Positions 25,647-34,516 of a stretch of DNA of 64,000 nucleotides are shown piece after piece. The stretch is from Cellulomonas aerilata (GTDB lineage Bacteria; Actinomycetota; Actinomycetes; Actinomycetales; Cellulomonadaceae), in NCBI RefSeq assembly GCF_007991755.1, contig NZ_BJYY01000010.1:62001-126000 (forward strand), in the 5' to 3' direction. The notes under the pieces are model-generated. The model made no database searches and was not told the origin of the DNA. It was given only the letters and a program-made list of their open reading frames with translations. Made by a program: the position numbers and the translations under genes. Position 1 is the first letter of the stretch; each line of letters starts with the position of its first letter.

Positions 25647-25997
25647 TTACTTGCCGGAGTCGCGGAACCTCTGGATCACGTCGGCCGGGATCCGGCCACG
25701 CGCAGGAAGCTCGACGTTGTTGGACTGGGCCCATGCGCGCACAGCCTTCGGGTCGTAGTCGCGGCTCGCCTTGCCGCCGCGCGAAGGTGTCGCGGCAGCA
25801 GCACGGCGTCCGCCGACCTTGCGGGCATGCGTCACGTACGTGTCGAGCGCCTGGGCGAACTTGTCCGCCTGCTTCTCGGCCAGATCGATCTCGTACTCGA
25901 CACCATCCACGGCGAACGTCACCGTGCGGCCCTTGCCGTCCTCGATCGCCTCCCCCGTGATGTCATCGATAAGTTGGACAGTTGTCTTCTGCGCCAT
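25647..25997 (-). CDS. lsr2: Lsr2 nucleoid-associated protein / xenogeneic silencer
   Basis: A 116-residue H-NS-like protein of actinobacteria. The N-terminal dimerisation part is MAQKTTVQLIDDITGEA and TVTFAVDGVEYEIDLAEKQA; the C-terminal DNA-binding domain has RAWAQSNNVELPARGRIPAD with the AT-hook-like RGR. It oligomerises and silences AT-rich, often acquired DNA. ATG 25997 follows GGGAGCAGGTC; nine upstream codons lack support. A strong hairpin follows the gene. Its place beside a lower-GC accessory region is suggestive but may be coincidental. Confidence 0.96.
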   Translation of the reverse strand: MAQKTTVQLIDDITGEAIEDGKGRTVTFAVDGVEYEIDLAEKQADKFAQALDTYVTHARKVGGRRAAAATPSRGGKASRDYDPKAVRAWAQSNNVELPARGRIPADVIQRFRDSGK

Positions 25998-26519
25998 GAC
26001 CTGCTCCCGCTCTCTCTCGTCCACTTCGATCGGCGTCCAACATATCGCGGGATACGCGCGCCGACTACCGGATGTCGGCGAGGAGCCTGATCACTAGGTC
26101 GCGACTTCGCAGCTCTGAGCGGTCCTCGGTCATCACGTCCACGCCCTACATCCTCGACGTGGAGCCGTGGATCCCGACCCCGTTGCACCTGCCCTTCGCG
26201 GATATCTCGCGCGATATCGCGGCAGGACCCGTCGCCATGCCCAGTCCGATCTGCGTGCCTGGGTGCCAGGAACGCGGCTCCGAACCGATGGCCGCCAGGC
26301 GGCCACGCATCGTGGTCGACATACGGTCGATGCACGACACCCGCGGTGACACGGCGTCGTCGGTGCCCGCAGGAGGTCGGTCGTAGCCGGCTGCTACCGC
26401 ACCCACACCGGGCGTCACCACCATGCTCGACGCCTGCGTCGACCTACGAGTCGGGACGGTGCGAAGCCGCTCCCCTCAGGGACCCCGGTTCGCTGACGGC
26501 GGGCACGACCCGCGCGGTC
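25998..26519. other. 522-bp non-coding stretch upstream of lsr2
   Basis: No frame looks coding. It must hold the lsr2 promoter; I cannot assign -10/-35 elements confidently. Two GATATC hexamers at 26201-26206 and 26213-26218 lie in a near-palindrome (about 26197-26222), in locally AT-richer sequence. Lsr2 prefers AT-rich DNA, so autoregulatory binding is possible but unproven. Confidence 0.4.
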
Positions 26520-26849
26520 TCACGCGTGCGGTTGATCGAAGACGTAGAAGACGTTGTCGCCCGGCGCACAGAACCCGGCAACCGATCCGCCGGGAATCTC
26601 GTACGTGGCGACCAGGATGGCGATGCCCGGGTGCTCCGAGATCCACGCGTCCAGGTCGTCCACCAGGTACATCGGGCCTGCCGGCTGCTTGGTCGTGGAC
26701 AGCATGACCTGAGCCGACCGATCGGGAAGCCAGAACGCCACCGTGTCATCGCCGTCTCGCCAGGCTTCCTCGAACTGGAGGTCCTCGCGGTGGAAAGCGA
26801 CCGCCTCGGCGAGGTCCGGCACGGGCTGGTAGATGAACCGCAGCTTCAT
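26520..26849 (-). CDS. VOC-superfamily (glyoxalase-like) protein, 109 aa
   Basis: A single-domain vicinal-oxygen-chelate protein: KLRFIYQPVPDLAEAVAFHR opens the first beta-alpha-beta module and MYLVDDLDAWISEHPG the second, ending with APGDNVFYVFDQ. It is short for an enzyme, and only some of the usual His/Glu metal ligands are evident, so a binding or dimeric enzyme role is possible. ATG 26849 follows AGAGGGG. It is monocistronic as visible. Confidence 0.83.
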   Translation of the reverse strand: MKLRFIYQPVPDLAEAVAFHREDLQFEEAWRDGDDTVAFWLPDRSAQVMLSTTKQPAGPMYLVDDLDAWISEHPGIAILVATYEIPGGSVAGFCAPGDNVFYVFDQPHA

Positions 26850-27053
26850 CGACACCCCTCTGGTCGCGCGACCATACGGACGCGACACGACGGATCAGCG
26901 CAGCCGACCACGAGCTGATCGACTCTCGGGACCGTGCTTCGGACCCTAACGTCGGCCCCGTCGCCAGTGCACGCATATGCCCCGTCCGTGTGAGCCGGGG
27001 GGCGCTCGGGTCCCTCGCTGTCGACGCCGATCCAGACCGATATCCCTGCCGCT

Positions 27054-27341
27054 GTGGGAATCGACTGGGAGCGGCACGCGGCCACGGCGGCGGAAGCGCT
27101 CCAGCGGCCCGCCAAGCGTCCGGACGAGGAATACACGTCCGTCGGCTGGCTCGATGCTGGCACGGCACGCCAGCCCAGGGGCAGTATCACGCCGGCCTTT
27201 CCGGACTCCTATGCCGCGGCGGTCCAGGACATGCCGTGCACGTCGGACTGGCGAAAACGGACCGCGGGTTCGTGCCGAGTCTCATCGACTCCCGGCGACG
27301 CCGTGGGACGACGCGGGCTCGCCTGTGCTCACCGTCGCTGA
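27054..27341 (+). CDS. Doubtful ORF, 95 aa
   Basis: From GTG 27054 the first 60 codons have a plausible composition (IDWERHAATAAEALQ, EYTSVGWLDAGTARQ, FPDSYAAAVQDM), then the frame becomes basic and overlaps the end of the opposite gene by 60 bp. It may be a decayed gene. I see no homology or ribosome binding site. Nothing else in 26850-27281 looks coding. Confidence 0.25.
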   Translation: MGIDWERHAATAAEALQRPAKRPDEEYTSVGWLDAGTARQPRGSITPAFPDSYAAAVQDMPCTSDWRKRTAGSCRVSSTPGDAVGRRGLACAHRR

Positions 27342-27944
27342 GCGGACGCCGACCGCAAGTGCGGCCACCTCCACGCCGTACCCGACGAGGCTGCCGTGCG
27401 GGAAGTAGGAGAAGACAGCGGTGCCGGCCACGATCACGACGGGGGTCGCCGCGAGCAGCGCCGCCCACCACACCGGGACCCGATGCCGGCGGTAGGCGAG
27501 CACTCCCGCCACTGCGCCGCACACGCAGACGGCCAGCAGGAGCGGGATCTCGGCGCCCCAGAAGAGGTCCCATGGGTCACCGAGGCCAACCCCGCCGTAG
27601 CTCATCAGCGACGCCGGCGCACCGAGCAGCGTCGACCATGCCAGCACCGCGGTGGATCGCCCGACTGCCTGCGAGGCGCGGAGCAGAGGCACACCGATGA
27701 GGATGAACGAGGGGGCGATCAGGAGACCGAACAGGACGTAGTGGTCGCGGATCCCCGCTGCGGCTCCGGCGGCCCGGATCAGGTCGAACGACTCAGCGCC
27801 CTCCAGACGCCGAGCCCAGCCCGGGGCCGCGTCTCCGTCCCAGGTCACGACCTGCGGCGGTAGCAGGAAGGCAGCCCAGACGGAACCCGCGAGCGCCATG
27901 GTGACCGGCGCCCGAGCGGACGGGGACGTCCTCGGCGGGTCCAT
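27282..27944 (-). CDS. Multi-pass membrane protein, 220 aa
   Basis: Six hydrophobic segments: VTMALAGSVWAAFLLPPQVV, YVLFGLLIAPSFILIGVPLL, STAVLAWSTLLGAP, IPLLLAVCVCGAVAGVLA, WWAALLAATPVVIVAGTAVF and GYGVEVAALAVGV. The loop after helix 1 is polar, as in small actinobacterial membrane proteins of unknown function. ATG 27944 is the likely start. The gene is downstream of the reductase at 28041 on the same strand, across a tandem-repeat spacer. Confidence 0.78.
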   Translation of the reverse strand: MDPPRTSPSARAPVTMALAGSVWAAFLLPPQVVTWDGDAAPGWARRLEGAESFDLIRAAGAAAGIRDHYVLFGLLIAPSFILIGVPLLRASQAVGRSTAVLAWSTLLGAPASLMSYGGVGLGDPWDLFWGAEIPLLLAVCVCGAVAGVLAYRRHRVPVWWAALLAATPVVIVAGTAVFSYFPHGSLVGYGVEVAALAVGVRSATVSTGEPASSHGVAGSR

Positions 27945-27981
27945 GACTCACGATCCCGCCGATCGACTGCGGCCACCATCC

Positions 27982-28021
27982 CCGTATGCCCGAATGTCCG
28001 TATGTCCGTATGTCCGTATGC
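27982..28021. repeat. Five tandem 8-bp units (CCGTATGT type)
   Basis: Units read CCGTATGC, CCGAATGT, CCGTATGT, CCGTATGT, CCGTATGC, with no interruption. They lie in the 96-bp spacer between two minus-strand genes, 38 bp upstream of the membrane-protein start. Such an array could alter promoter spacing by slippage. Confidence 0.75.
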
Positions 28022-28040
28022 CGGGCCGTGACGGACGGCG

Positions 28041-28634
28041 TCACGGGCGAGGTGCCGGGCCGCTCCGGATGCGCTGGTACGTCAGCAGGACGACCCCGAG
28101 GTCGAAGGGGCGGACGTCCTGCAGCGCCCACGAGCGCGGCGTGAAGTGGCCGTCGAGCACCGCGGTGCCGGCTCCCGCCGTGACGGGGTTGAGCTTGAGC
28201 ACGAGGCGGTCGATCTCGTCGGCCAGGACACCGGCGAGCGTGCCGCCGCCACACAGCCAGATGTCCCCTCCCGGTTCGCCCTTCAGCGTCCGCACGAACG
28301 GCACCGGGTCGGTGGCCACCACCGTGACGTCGGGGTGGGCGGCCGGGTCGAGGGTCCGCGAGAACACGATCTGCCGCAGGTGGGCATACGGCGACGTGAC
28401 GCCTTCCGCGAGAGCCACGTCGTACGTGGCCCGTCCCATGACGACCGTGTCCCACCGGGACCGGGTCGGTCTCGCCCCGGTGGCGCCGTGCAGGTGGCTG
28501 GGTACCGCATCGGCCCAGTCCGCGACCATGTGGCGCCCGTAGTCGTCGTCGTGCGCGAAGAAGTCGGTCGCGCCCGACGGGGAAGCGATGCGCCCGTCCA
28601 GCGTGACGGCCACGAAGTAGACCAGTGAGCGCAT
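28041..28634 (-). CDS. RibD C-terminal / dihydrofolate-reductase-like protein
   Basis: A 197-residue reductase-fold protein: SLVYFVAVTLDGRIASPSG at the N-terminus, WDTVVMGRATYDVAL and the nucleotide-binding strand GGDIWLCGGGTLAGVLADEI. This group (annotated as dihydrofolate reductase family in actinobacteria) resembles the reductase half of RibD and may reduce a pterin- or pyrimidine-like substrate; true folate reduction is not implied. Start ATG 28634. Confidence 0.9.
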   Translation of the reverse strand: MRSLVYFVAVTLDGRIASPSGATDFFAHDDDYGRHMVADWADAVPSHLHGATGARPTRSRWDTVVMGRATYDVALAEGVTSPYAHLRQIVFSRTLDPAAHPDVTVVATDPVPFVRTLKGEPGGDIWLCGGGTLAGVLADEIDRLVLKLNPVTAGAGTAVLDGHFTPRSWALQDVRPFDLGVVLLTYQRIRSGPAPRP

Positions 28635-28829
28635 GCCACCTCCAGCAGTCGACGCTTCGTCCCGGTGCCCTGGCTCGACACCCGGGACCGAACGTACGGG
28701 CCCCGTGCCGTCGGCAGTGCCACGGCGACGAACGTGAGCAGGGGTCGCAGCCTCCCGTCCTCCCCGGCGGGCGGACGGGGGGCCGCGCGGGGGCCGGGGG
28801 TGTCGACCGGTGCCGGGGCGGCGTGGCGC

Positions 28830-30119
28830 TCATCGGTCGTGCCTCTCCGCGGACGCGGGTGCGGGGTGCCGGGTGCGGGACGGCGTCGTCGGTGCGGGCG
28901 CGGGGCGCCGGGTGCGCGACGGCGTCGTCGGGGCGAGCCCGACGAGCGCCGCGTCCGCCGTCATCCGACGGACGAGGGGGCCGACGCGCCCCACGCCGCG
29001 CAGCGCGACGGCGCGGGCGGCACCGGCGCGCGGCGACGTGACGGCCATGGCCCGGAAGGTGCGGGCGTTGGACCGCTGGACGGTCCGGGACACCCGCCGC
29101 TGCGCGGACTCGTACGCCTGGGCCGCGGCAGGCCAGCTCGCCGGACTCCGGACGGCGCCGGCGAGGTGGTCGGAGAGCCGCCACGCGCCCAGCACGCCGA
29201 CCTGCATGCCGGCGCCGGCCGACGGGCCCATCGCGTGCGCGGCGTCGCCGGCCAGGGCCCACCGGCCGGCGGTGTACGCGTCGGCCTGGCCCTGCCCGAG
29301 GCGGAAGGCGCTCGCCCACAGGAGCCGGCGGGCGACGGTCCCCGCGCGCGCCCGGTCCAGCTGCTCGGCGACGAGCTCCGGTGAGGTGGCGACCGCCCGG
29401 GTCTCGTCGGCGTCGACCCGGTACACCAGGCGCCACCGGTGGGGGGCGAAGCAGAACGCGCCCAGCGGCCGGGACGCGTCCAGGGCGATCCAGGAGCGGT
29501 CCGGGCCCCAGGGGTCGTCGTCGAGCTCGAGGTCCGCCACGACGCTGTCCATGCCGTAGTCCCGGAACCGGCTCCCGACGCCGAGCATGCCGGCGACCCC
29601 GCCCCGGGTGCTCCCGGCTCCGTCGCAGGCGACGCCGAAGGCGGCCGTCACGGACGTGTCCGTGCCGTCGGATCCGCGCAGGACCGCTGCCACGCCGTCG
29701 GGCCGGGACTCCACCGCGACCACGCGCACGTCCCGCCGCACGACCGTCCGACCGGTGGCCGAGGCTGCGGCCTCCAGCACCTCCTCGGTGTCGTGCTGCG
29801 GGAGGTTGAGCGTGCAGCGGTGCGGGTGGTCGAGCGCGGTCATGTCGAGCCGGAGGAGGGTCGCGCCGCCGGGCCGTGCCAGGAAGTCGTGGTGGCGGCG
29901 GACGACGGCGCGGTCGCGGAGGTCGCCGGTGACGCCCAGGGCGTCGGCGGCGAGCAGTCCCTCGGGCATCCACGTGATGGCCCGGGACTCGTCACGAGGA
30001 GTCGGCGTGGACCTGCGCTCGACGACGACCGAGGTGACACCACGGCGGCCCAGGAAGGCGGCGAGGGCCAGCCCCACCGGCCCTGCCCCGACGACGAGGA
30101 CGTCGGTGTGCTCGTGCAT
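28830..30119 (-). CDS. FAD-dependent aromatic-type monooxygenase
   Basis: A 429-residue group A flavoprotein monooxygenase (PHBH-like). It has the FAD motif LVVGAGPVGLALAAFLGRRG, the VACDGAGST (DG) motif near residue 183 and GDAAHAMGPSAGAGM near residue 300. Such enzymes hydroxylate phenolic rings or polyketides, or inactivate drugs by hydroxylation (rifampicin- or tetracycline-type). The C-terminal 40 residues are a low-complexity Pro/Thr/Arg tail with two APTTPSRTR copies. ATG 30119 begins the homology; 15 upstream codons are discarded. Confidence 0.9.
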   Translation of the reverse strand: MHEHTDVLVVGAGPVGLALAAFLGRRGVTSVVVERRSTPTPRDESRAITWMPEGLLAADALGVTGDLRDRAVVRRHHDFLARPGGATLLRLDMTALDHPHRCTLNLPQHDTEEVLEAAASATGRTVVRRDVRVVAVESRPDGVAAVLRGSDGTDTSVTAAFGVACDGAGSTRGGVAGMLGVGSRFRDYGMDSVVADLELDDDPWGPDRSWIALDASRPLGAFCFAPHRWRLVYRVDADETRAVATSPELVAEQLDRARAGTVARRLLWASAFRLGQGQADAYTAGRWALAGDAAHAMGPSAGAGMQVGVLGAWRLSDHLAGAVRSPASWPAAAQAYESAQRRVSRTVQRSNARTFRAMAVTSPRAGAARAVALRGVGRVGPLVRRMTADAALVGLAPTTPSRTRRPAPAPTTPSRTRHPAPASAERHDR

Positions 30120-30322
30120 GGTGAGGCGCTCCCCTCGTGCGGCTGGTGCTGGTACCACCCCCACGCTCCCGCCGCAGCGGACACCGCTCCACCGTCAGCG
30201 CTCGCACACTGCCCGCACACTGCGCCGTGCGAGCCCGCTCCCGGGCGGCGTCCGGCTGGCGCGCGGGTGGCAGGATCCGGCACCGGAGCACCAGCTCCGG
30301 GTCGTCGCAGGAGGGGCACAGC

Positions 30323-32185
30323 GTGGGTCCGAAGGTCGCAGTCGTGATGCCCGTGCACGACCAGGAGGCATGGCTGCCCGGCGCGCTGTCCAGCCTGCTC
30401 GCCCAGACGTTCACCGACTGGGAGTGCGTCGTCGTCGACGACGGCTCGCCGGGGGACGTCCGGGCGGCGGTCGAGGGCACCACGGACGACCCGCGGGTCC
30501 GTCTCGTGCGGCACGGCTCCAACCGGGGGCTCGGAGCCGCCCTCAACACCGGCGTGGCGGCGAGCACCGCGCCCTACGTGACCTACCTGCCGGCCGACGA
30601 CGTCATGCACGCCGGCCACCTCTCGACCCTCGTCGCGGCGCTCGACACGCATCCCGAGGCGCCGCTGGCCGTGGCGGGGGTCCGGCACCACACCGACCAG
30701 CGCTCCCCTGGACGCATCGACGGCGAGCCGCTGCAGCTCGTGCAGGTGCTGCACCGGCGGACCGGGCACCGCTGGCTCGAGCGATCGGAGCTGACGACCG
30801 ACCACCTGGGATGGATGCTCTGGGACCGCCTGCTGGAGGACGGCGCCGCCGTGGAGACCGGCCAGGTCACGTGCACCTGGACCGCGCACCCGGGGCAACG
30901 GCACAAGGTCCTGCGCGAGCCGCCCGGGGGGCTCAACGTCTACCGCACCCGGTACGCGGTCGCCGACCCGCTGCGGCTGCAGAGCAGCGTGGGGAGCCTG
31001 CACGACGAGGTGGAGCACTACCGCCGGTTCCGGGAGCGCCCGGCGGTGCCGCGCGGCGCCGACGGACTGCGGATCCTGCTGGTCGGTGAGCTGGCCTTCA
31101 ACCCCGAGCGGATCCTGACGCTGGCCGAGCGGGGCCACGAGCTGCACGGCCTGTGGACGGACACGCCGGTCTGGTACAACACGGTCGGTCCGCTCCCGTT
31201 CGGGCACGTGCACGACGTCGACCGAACGAACTGGCGCGACGCCGTGCGCCGCCTGCAGCCGGACGTCGTGTACGCGCTGCTGAACTGGCAGGCGGTGCCC
31301 TTCGCCCGTGAGGTGCTGCGCGCGGACCTGGGGGTGCCCTTCGTCTGGCACCTGAAGGAAGGGCCGACCGACGCACGGTTCCGCGGCTGCTGGCCGGAGC
31401 TCGTCGACCTGCACACCGGGTCGGACGCCGTGGTGTACTCCAGCCCCGAGCTGCAGGAGTGGTTCGAGGCCACGGTGCCTGCGGCCCGCGACCGGCCCAC
31501 GCTGGTGATCGACGGGGACCTGCCCAAGGCCGAGTGGCACGTCGGCGAGCAGGCACCCCTGCTGTCAGCGACGGACGGCGACGTGCACACCGTCATCGCG
31601 GGGCGCCCGATGGGACCGTCACCCGAGGTGTTCGAGGTGCTCGCGCGGTCCGGGATCCACGTGCACGTGTACGGCAACAAGGTCCACGTGCAGATGCGGG
31701 ACTGGGTGGAGCGCGTGCGCCGGGTCGCGCCGGACCACCTGCACCTGCACCCCCAGGTGCAGCAGGAGGACTGGGTCGCGGAGCTCTCCCGGTACGACGC
31801 CGGCTGGCTGCACGACTTCCGCAGCGACAACGGCGGCGACCTGCACGCCGCGACCTGGGACGACCTGAACTACCCGGCGCGGATCGGGACCTACGCGGCG
31901 GCGGGTGTCCCGATGATCGCCCGCGCGGCGCCCGGGAGCGTCGTCGCGTCGCAGAACCTCATCCGCAGCCGCGACCTGGGGGTCCTGTGGGACCAGCCGG
32001 ACGACCTCGTCGCCGCCCTGCGGGACGGCGGCAGGATGAGCCGCCTGCGCCGCAGCGTGTGGGCCCAGCGGGCCGACTTCACCTTCGACGCCCACGTCGA
32101 ACCGCTGGTCGGGCTCTTCCGGCAGTGCATCGACGCCCGTCGACCACCGACGGGCGACGCAGCCACGCCGTCCCCGGTGCCGTGA
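30323..32185 (+). CDS. Two-domain glycosyltransferase (GT2 plus GT4-like), 620 aa
   Basis: Residues 1-230 are a GT2 family-A domain: VAVVMPVHDQEAWLPGALSS, CVVVDDGSPGD, GLGAALNTGVA, and TYLPADDV as the DXD-like site. Residues about 250-600 are a GT4/GT-B-like domain (LRILLVGELAFNPERIL, FVWHLKEGPTDA, VVYSSPELQEWFE, ARIGTYAAAGVPMIAR). The fusion suggests a processive or dual-linkage enzyme for an envelope glycan or glycoconjugate. GTG 30323 follows GGAGGGG. No other glycan genes are adjacent, so the product is unassigned. Confidence 0.86.
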   Translation: MGPKVAVVMPVHDQEAWLPGALSSLLAQTFTDWECVVVDDGSPGDVRAAVEGTTDDPRVRLVRHGSNRGLGAALNTGVAASTAPYVTYLPADDVMHAGHLSTLVAALDTHPEAPLAVAGVRHHTDQRSPGRIDGEPLQLVQVLHRRTGHRWLERSELTTDHLGWMLWDRLLEDGAAVETGQVTCTWTAHPGQRHKVLREPPGGLNVYRTRYAVADPLRLQSSVGSLHDEVEHYRRFRERPAVPRGADGLRILLVGELAFNPERILTLAERGHELHGLWTDTPVWYNTVGPLPFGHVHDVDRTNWRDAVRRLQPDVVYALLNWQAVPFAREVLRADLGVPFVWHLKEGPTDARFRGCWPELVDLHTGSDAVVYSSPELQEWFEATVPAARDRPTLVIDGDLPKAEWHVGEQAPLLSATDGDVHTVIAGRPMGPSPEVFEVLARSGIHVHVYGNKVHVQMRDWVERVRRVAPDHLHLHPQVQQEDWVAELSRYDAGWLHDFRSDNGGDLHAATWDDLNYPARIGTYAAAGVPMIARAAPGSVVASQNLIRSRDLGVLWDQPDDLVAALRDGGRMSRLRRSVWAQRADFTFDAHVEPLVGLFRQCIDARRPPTGDAATPSPVP

Positions 32186-32291
32186 CCGGTCGACGGGTAC
32201 CCGGACCTCGCCCGGCGCCGTCGCCGGCCGGGCAGCCGGCACGGATGCACCCGTGCCGGTGCCGGTCACGCCCCTGAGGGAGGATGTCCGC

Positions 32292-32858
32292 GTGAGCACG
32301 AGCCGCGAGCCCCGCCGACCGGACGTCACGGAGGTCGAGCTCGTGGGCGGCGCCGAGGCGCTCACGGTCGACCTGCACAGCCACGACGACCGATGGGCCG
32401 AGGTGTTCGGTGACCACCGGGACCGGATCCGCGACGCGCTCGCCCCGGCGGACGTGCGGATCGAGCACATCGGGTCCACGTCCGTCCCCGGACTGGCGGC
32501 GAAGCCGATCGTCGACATCGTGGTCACGGTCGACGACATCACCGCCGAGGAGGACTACCTCGACGCGCTCCTGGCCGCCGGCTACGAGCTGCGGGTCCGC
32601 GAGCCGGGGCATCGGCTCGTGCGCACACCCGCCCGTGACGTCCAGGTGCACGTCGTCGGACGGGACGACCCTGCCGTGGACGACTACCTGCTCCTCCGCG
32701 ACCGTCTGCGGTCCGACGCGGACGACCGTGCGCTCTACGAGGGCACCAAGAGGGCTCTGATCGGCAAGCGGTGGGACGACACGAACGACTACGCCGACGC
32801 GAAGACCGACGTCATCCTCGCGATCATGGCGCGAGCACGAGGAGCTCGCGGACGGTGA
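32292..32858 (+). CDS. GrpB-family nucleotidyltransferase-like protein
   Basis: A 188-residue GrpB/UPF0157 protein with the signature IEHIGSTSVPGLAAKPIVDI (residues about 57-76), the nucleotidyltransferase-fold core. The Asp in IVDI and the later DVQVHVV strand are the candidate metal ligands. Members occur alone or fused to dephospho-CoA kinase; the biochemical role is not established. GTG 32292 follows GGGAGGATG. It precedes an AAA+ ATPase gene by 61 bp on the same strand. Confidence 0.88.
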   Translation: MSTSREPRRPDVTEVELVGGAEALTVDLHSHDDRWAEVFGDHRDRIRDALAPADVRIEHIGSTSVPGLAAKPIVDIVVTVDDITAEEDYLDALLAAGYELRVREPGHRLVRTPARDVQVHVVGRDDPAVDDYLLLRDRLRSDADDRALYEGTKRALIGKRWDDTNDYADAKTDVILAIMARARGARGR

Positions 32859-32919
32859 GCACGCGCGGGCGGCGTCCGCTCGCCCGGCCCGCCTGCGCAC
32901 CGGGGCCTAGGCTCGGCGC

Positions 32920-33933
32920 ATGGCTTCCCACCGCAAGCCACTCGACGACCTGCGCGAGACCGTCGGTCGCCTGAGCGACCAGCTCCCGCGGCCGGGTCTG
33001 CGGGGCGTCGACGACTCCCTCGCGACCCGCCCGGGTCCGGCTCGACCGCTCGCGGCCGTGCAGGCCGAGCTCGACGGGCTCATCGGCCTGGAGTCGGTGA
33101 AGGAGCAGGTGCAGGCGCTCGTCGCCTTCCTCCAGGTGCAGGCACGCCGCAAGGCGCACGGCCTGCCCGAGGTGGCGACGTCCCAGCACCTGGTGTTCCT
33201 CGGCAACCCGGGCACGGGCAAGACCACGGTGGCGCGGCTCCTGGCCGAGATGTACCGGGCCGTCGGGCTGCTGCAGAAGGGCCACCTGGTGGAGGTGGAC
33301 CGGGCGGCTCTGGTCGGGCAGTACGTGGGTGAGACGGCGATCAAGACCGACCGGGTGATCCGGCGCGCGCTCGACGGTGTCCTCTTCATCGACGAGGCCT
33401 ACTCGCTGGCGCCGGAGGTCGACGGGCGCCTGGACTTCGGGCCCGAGGCGGTCGAGGTCCTGCTCAAGCGCATGGAGGACCACCGGCACCGGCTGGTGGT
33501 CATCGTGGCGGGCTACCCCCGGCTGATGGAGTCGTTCCTGCTGTCGAACCCCGGCCTGCGCTCCCGCTTCGCGCGGGAGATCAGCTTCCCGGACTACTCG
33601 ACGGACGAGCTCGAGGAGATCTTCGCCATCATCCTCGCCCAGCACGAGTACGCGCTCGAGCCCGGCGCCGAGGAGACCCTCCGCCGCATCCTCGGCGGCC
33701 TGCGCCATGGTGAGGAGTCCGGCAACGCACGCTTCGCGCGCACGCTCTTCGAGCAGGCGCTCAACCGCCAGGCGCTCCGGCTGACCCGCGACGCGGACCG
33801 CAGCGTGGAGGCGCTCGACTGGGCCGACGTCACGACGCTCACCGCGGACGACGTCGCCGAGGCCGCCCGCGCGCTCGGCGAGGAGCCGGCACCCGAACCC
33901 GAGCCGTCCCGCTGGCGACGCTGGTTCGGGTGA
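32920..33933 (+). CDS. CbxX/CfxQ-type AAA+ ATPase (EccA C-terminal-like)
   Basis: A 337-residue AAA+ ATPase: LVFLGNPGTGKTTVARLLAE is Walker A, VLFIDEAYSLAP Walker B, and GLRSRFAREISF holds the arginine finger. This CbxX/CfxQ domain is shared by rubisco activases of the CbbX type and the ATPase half of EccA in ESX loci. It lacks the EccA TPR domain. Neither rubisco nor ESX core genes are in the window, so the client is unknown; it may serve the EspC-like/DUF1023 proteins encoded 8 kb away. Start ATG 32920. Confidence 0.9.
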   Translation: MASHRKPLDDLRETVGRLSDQLPRPGLRGVDDSLATRPGPARPLAAVQAELDGLIGLESVKEQVQALVAFLQVQARRKAHGLPEVATSQHLVFLGNPGTGKTTVARLLAEMYRAVGLLQKGHLVEVDRAALVGQYVGETAIKTDRVIRRALDGVLFIDEAYSLAPEVDGRLDFGPEAVEVLLKRMEDHRHRLVVIVAGYPRLMESFLLSNPGLRSRFAREISFPDYSTDELEEIFAIILAQHEYALEPGAEETLRRILGGLRHGEESGNARFARTLFEQALNRQALRLTRDADRSVEALDWADVTTLTADDVAEAARALGEEPAPEPEPSRWRRWFG

Positions 33934-33999
33934 CGTCCGGGTCGTCGGCCCCGTCGGGTGACGACCTGAGCGGGTGCCGGGTCCTGGGTCGCGAGTCCC

Positions 34000-34020
34000 G
34001 GGTCTCGGGTCTCGGGTCTC
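34000..34020. repeat. Three tandem GGGTCTC units
   Basis: Three exact 7-bp repeats in the spacer before the VOC protein gene, preceded by a diverged GAGTCCC unit. The array is short and may be inconsequential. Confidence 0.6.
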
Positions 34021-34065
34021 GCGATGTCGCGCTCTGCCGGGGACGGGGTCGCTAGCGTGAGCCCG

Positions 34066-34476
34066 ATGACGGCACCGACGCCCTACCTGCACCTTCCCGG
34101 GACCGCTCGTGACGCGCTGACGTTCTACGGGGAGGTCTTCGGCTGCGCCGTCCAGCTGCACACCTTCGAGGAGTTCGGCAGGACGGACGGCCCGCCCGAC
34201 GCGATCGCGCACGGGTACCTCGTGGAGGGGCCGGTCGAGCTCTTCGCCGCCGACGTGACCGGCGACGATCCTCCGTTCCGATGCGAGGGGCTGATGTTCG
34301 CCCTGCTCGGGACCTCGGCGCCGTCGGTCCTGCGCTCGTGGTTCCGCCGGCTCGCCGAGGGCGGCCGGGTCGTCGACGACCTGCAGACCCGGCCCTGGGG
34401 GGCGACCGACGGCCAGGTGGTCGACCGTCATGGCCTGCACTGGCTCGTCGGCTTCGAGGGCCAGGACGACCGCTGA
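34066..34476 (+). CDS. VOC-superfamily protein (PhnB/glyoxalase-like), 136 aa
   Basis: YLHLPGTARDALTFYGEVFG opens the fold; FAADVTGDD and the terminal DRHGLHWLVGFE match the PhnB/3-demethylubiquinone-like subgroup, which includes antibiotic-binding and glyoxalase-like members. Metal ligands are incomplete, so catalysis is uncertain. ATG 34066 (MTAPTP) starts the homology; GTG 34057 is also possible. Confidence 0.85.
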   Translation: MTAPTPYLHLPGTARDALTFYGEVFGCAVQLHTFEEFGRTDGPPDAIAHGYLVEGPVELFAADVTGDDPPFRCEGLMFALLGTSAPSVLRSWFRRLAEGGRVVDDLQTRPWGATDGQVVDRHGLHWLVGFEGQDDR

Positions 34477-34516
34477 GCTGCCGGCGCGCCTGAGCGGCGC
34501 CCCGAAGGACGAGGCG

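Noticed and set aside
28830-28960. Internal repeats in the FAD monooxygenase tail as a mobile repeat
   Set aside because: They are in frame and encode a low-complexity Pro/Thr/Arg tail; no copies were seen elsewhere in the window.
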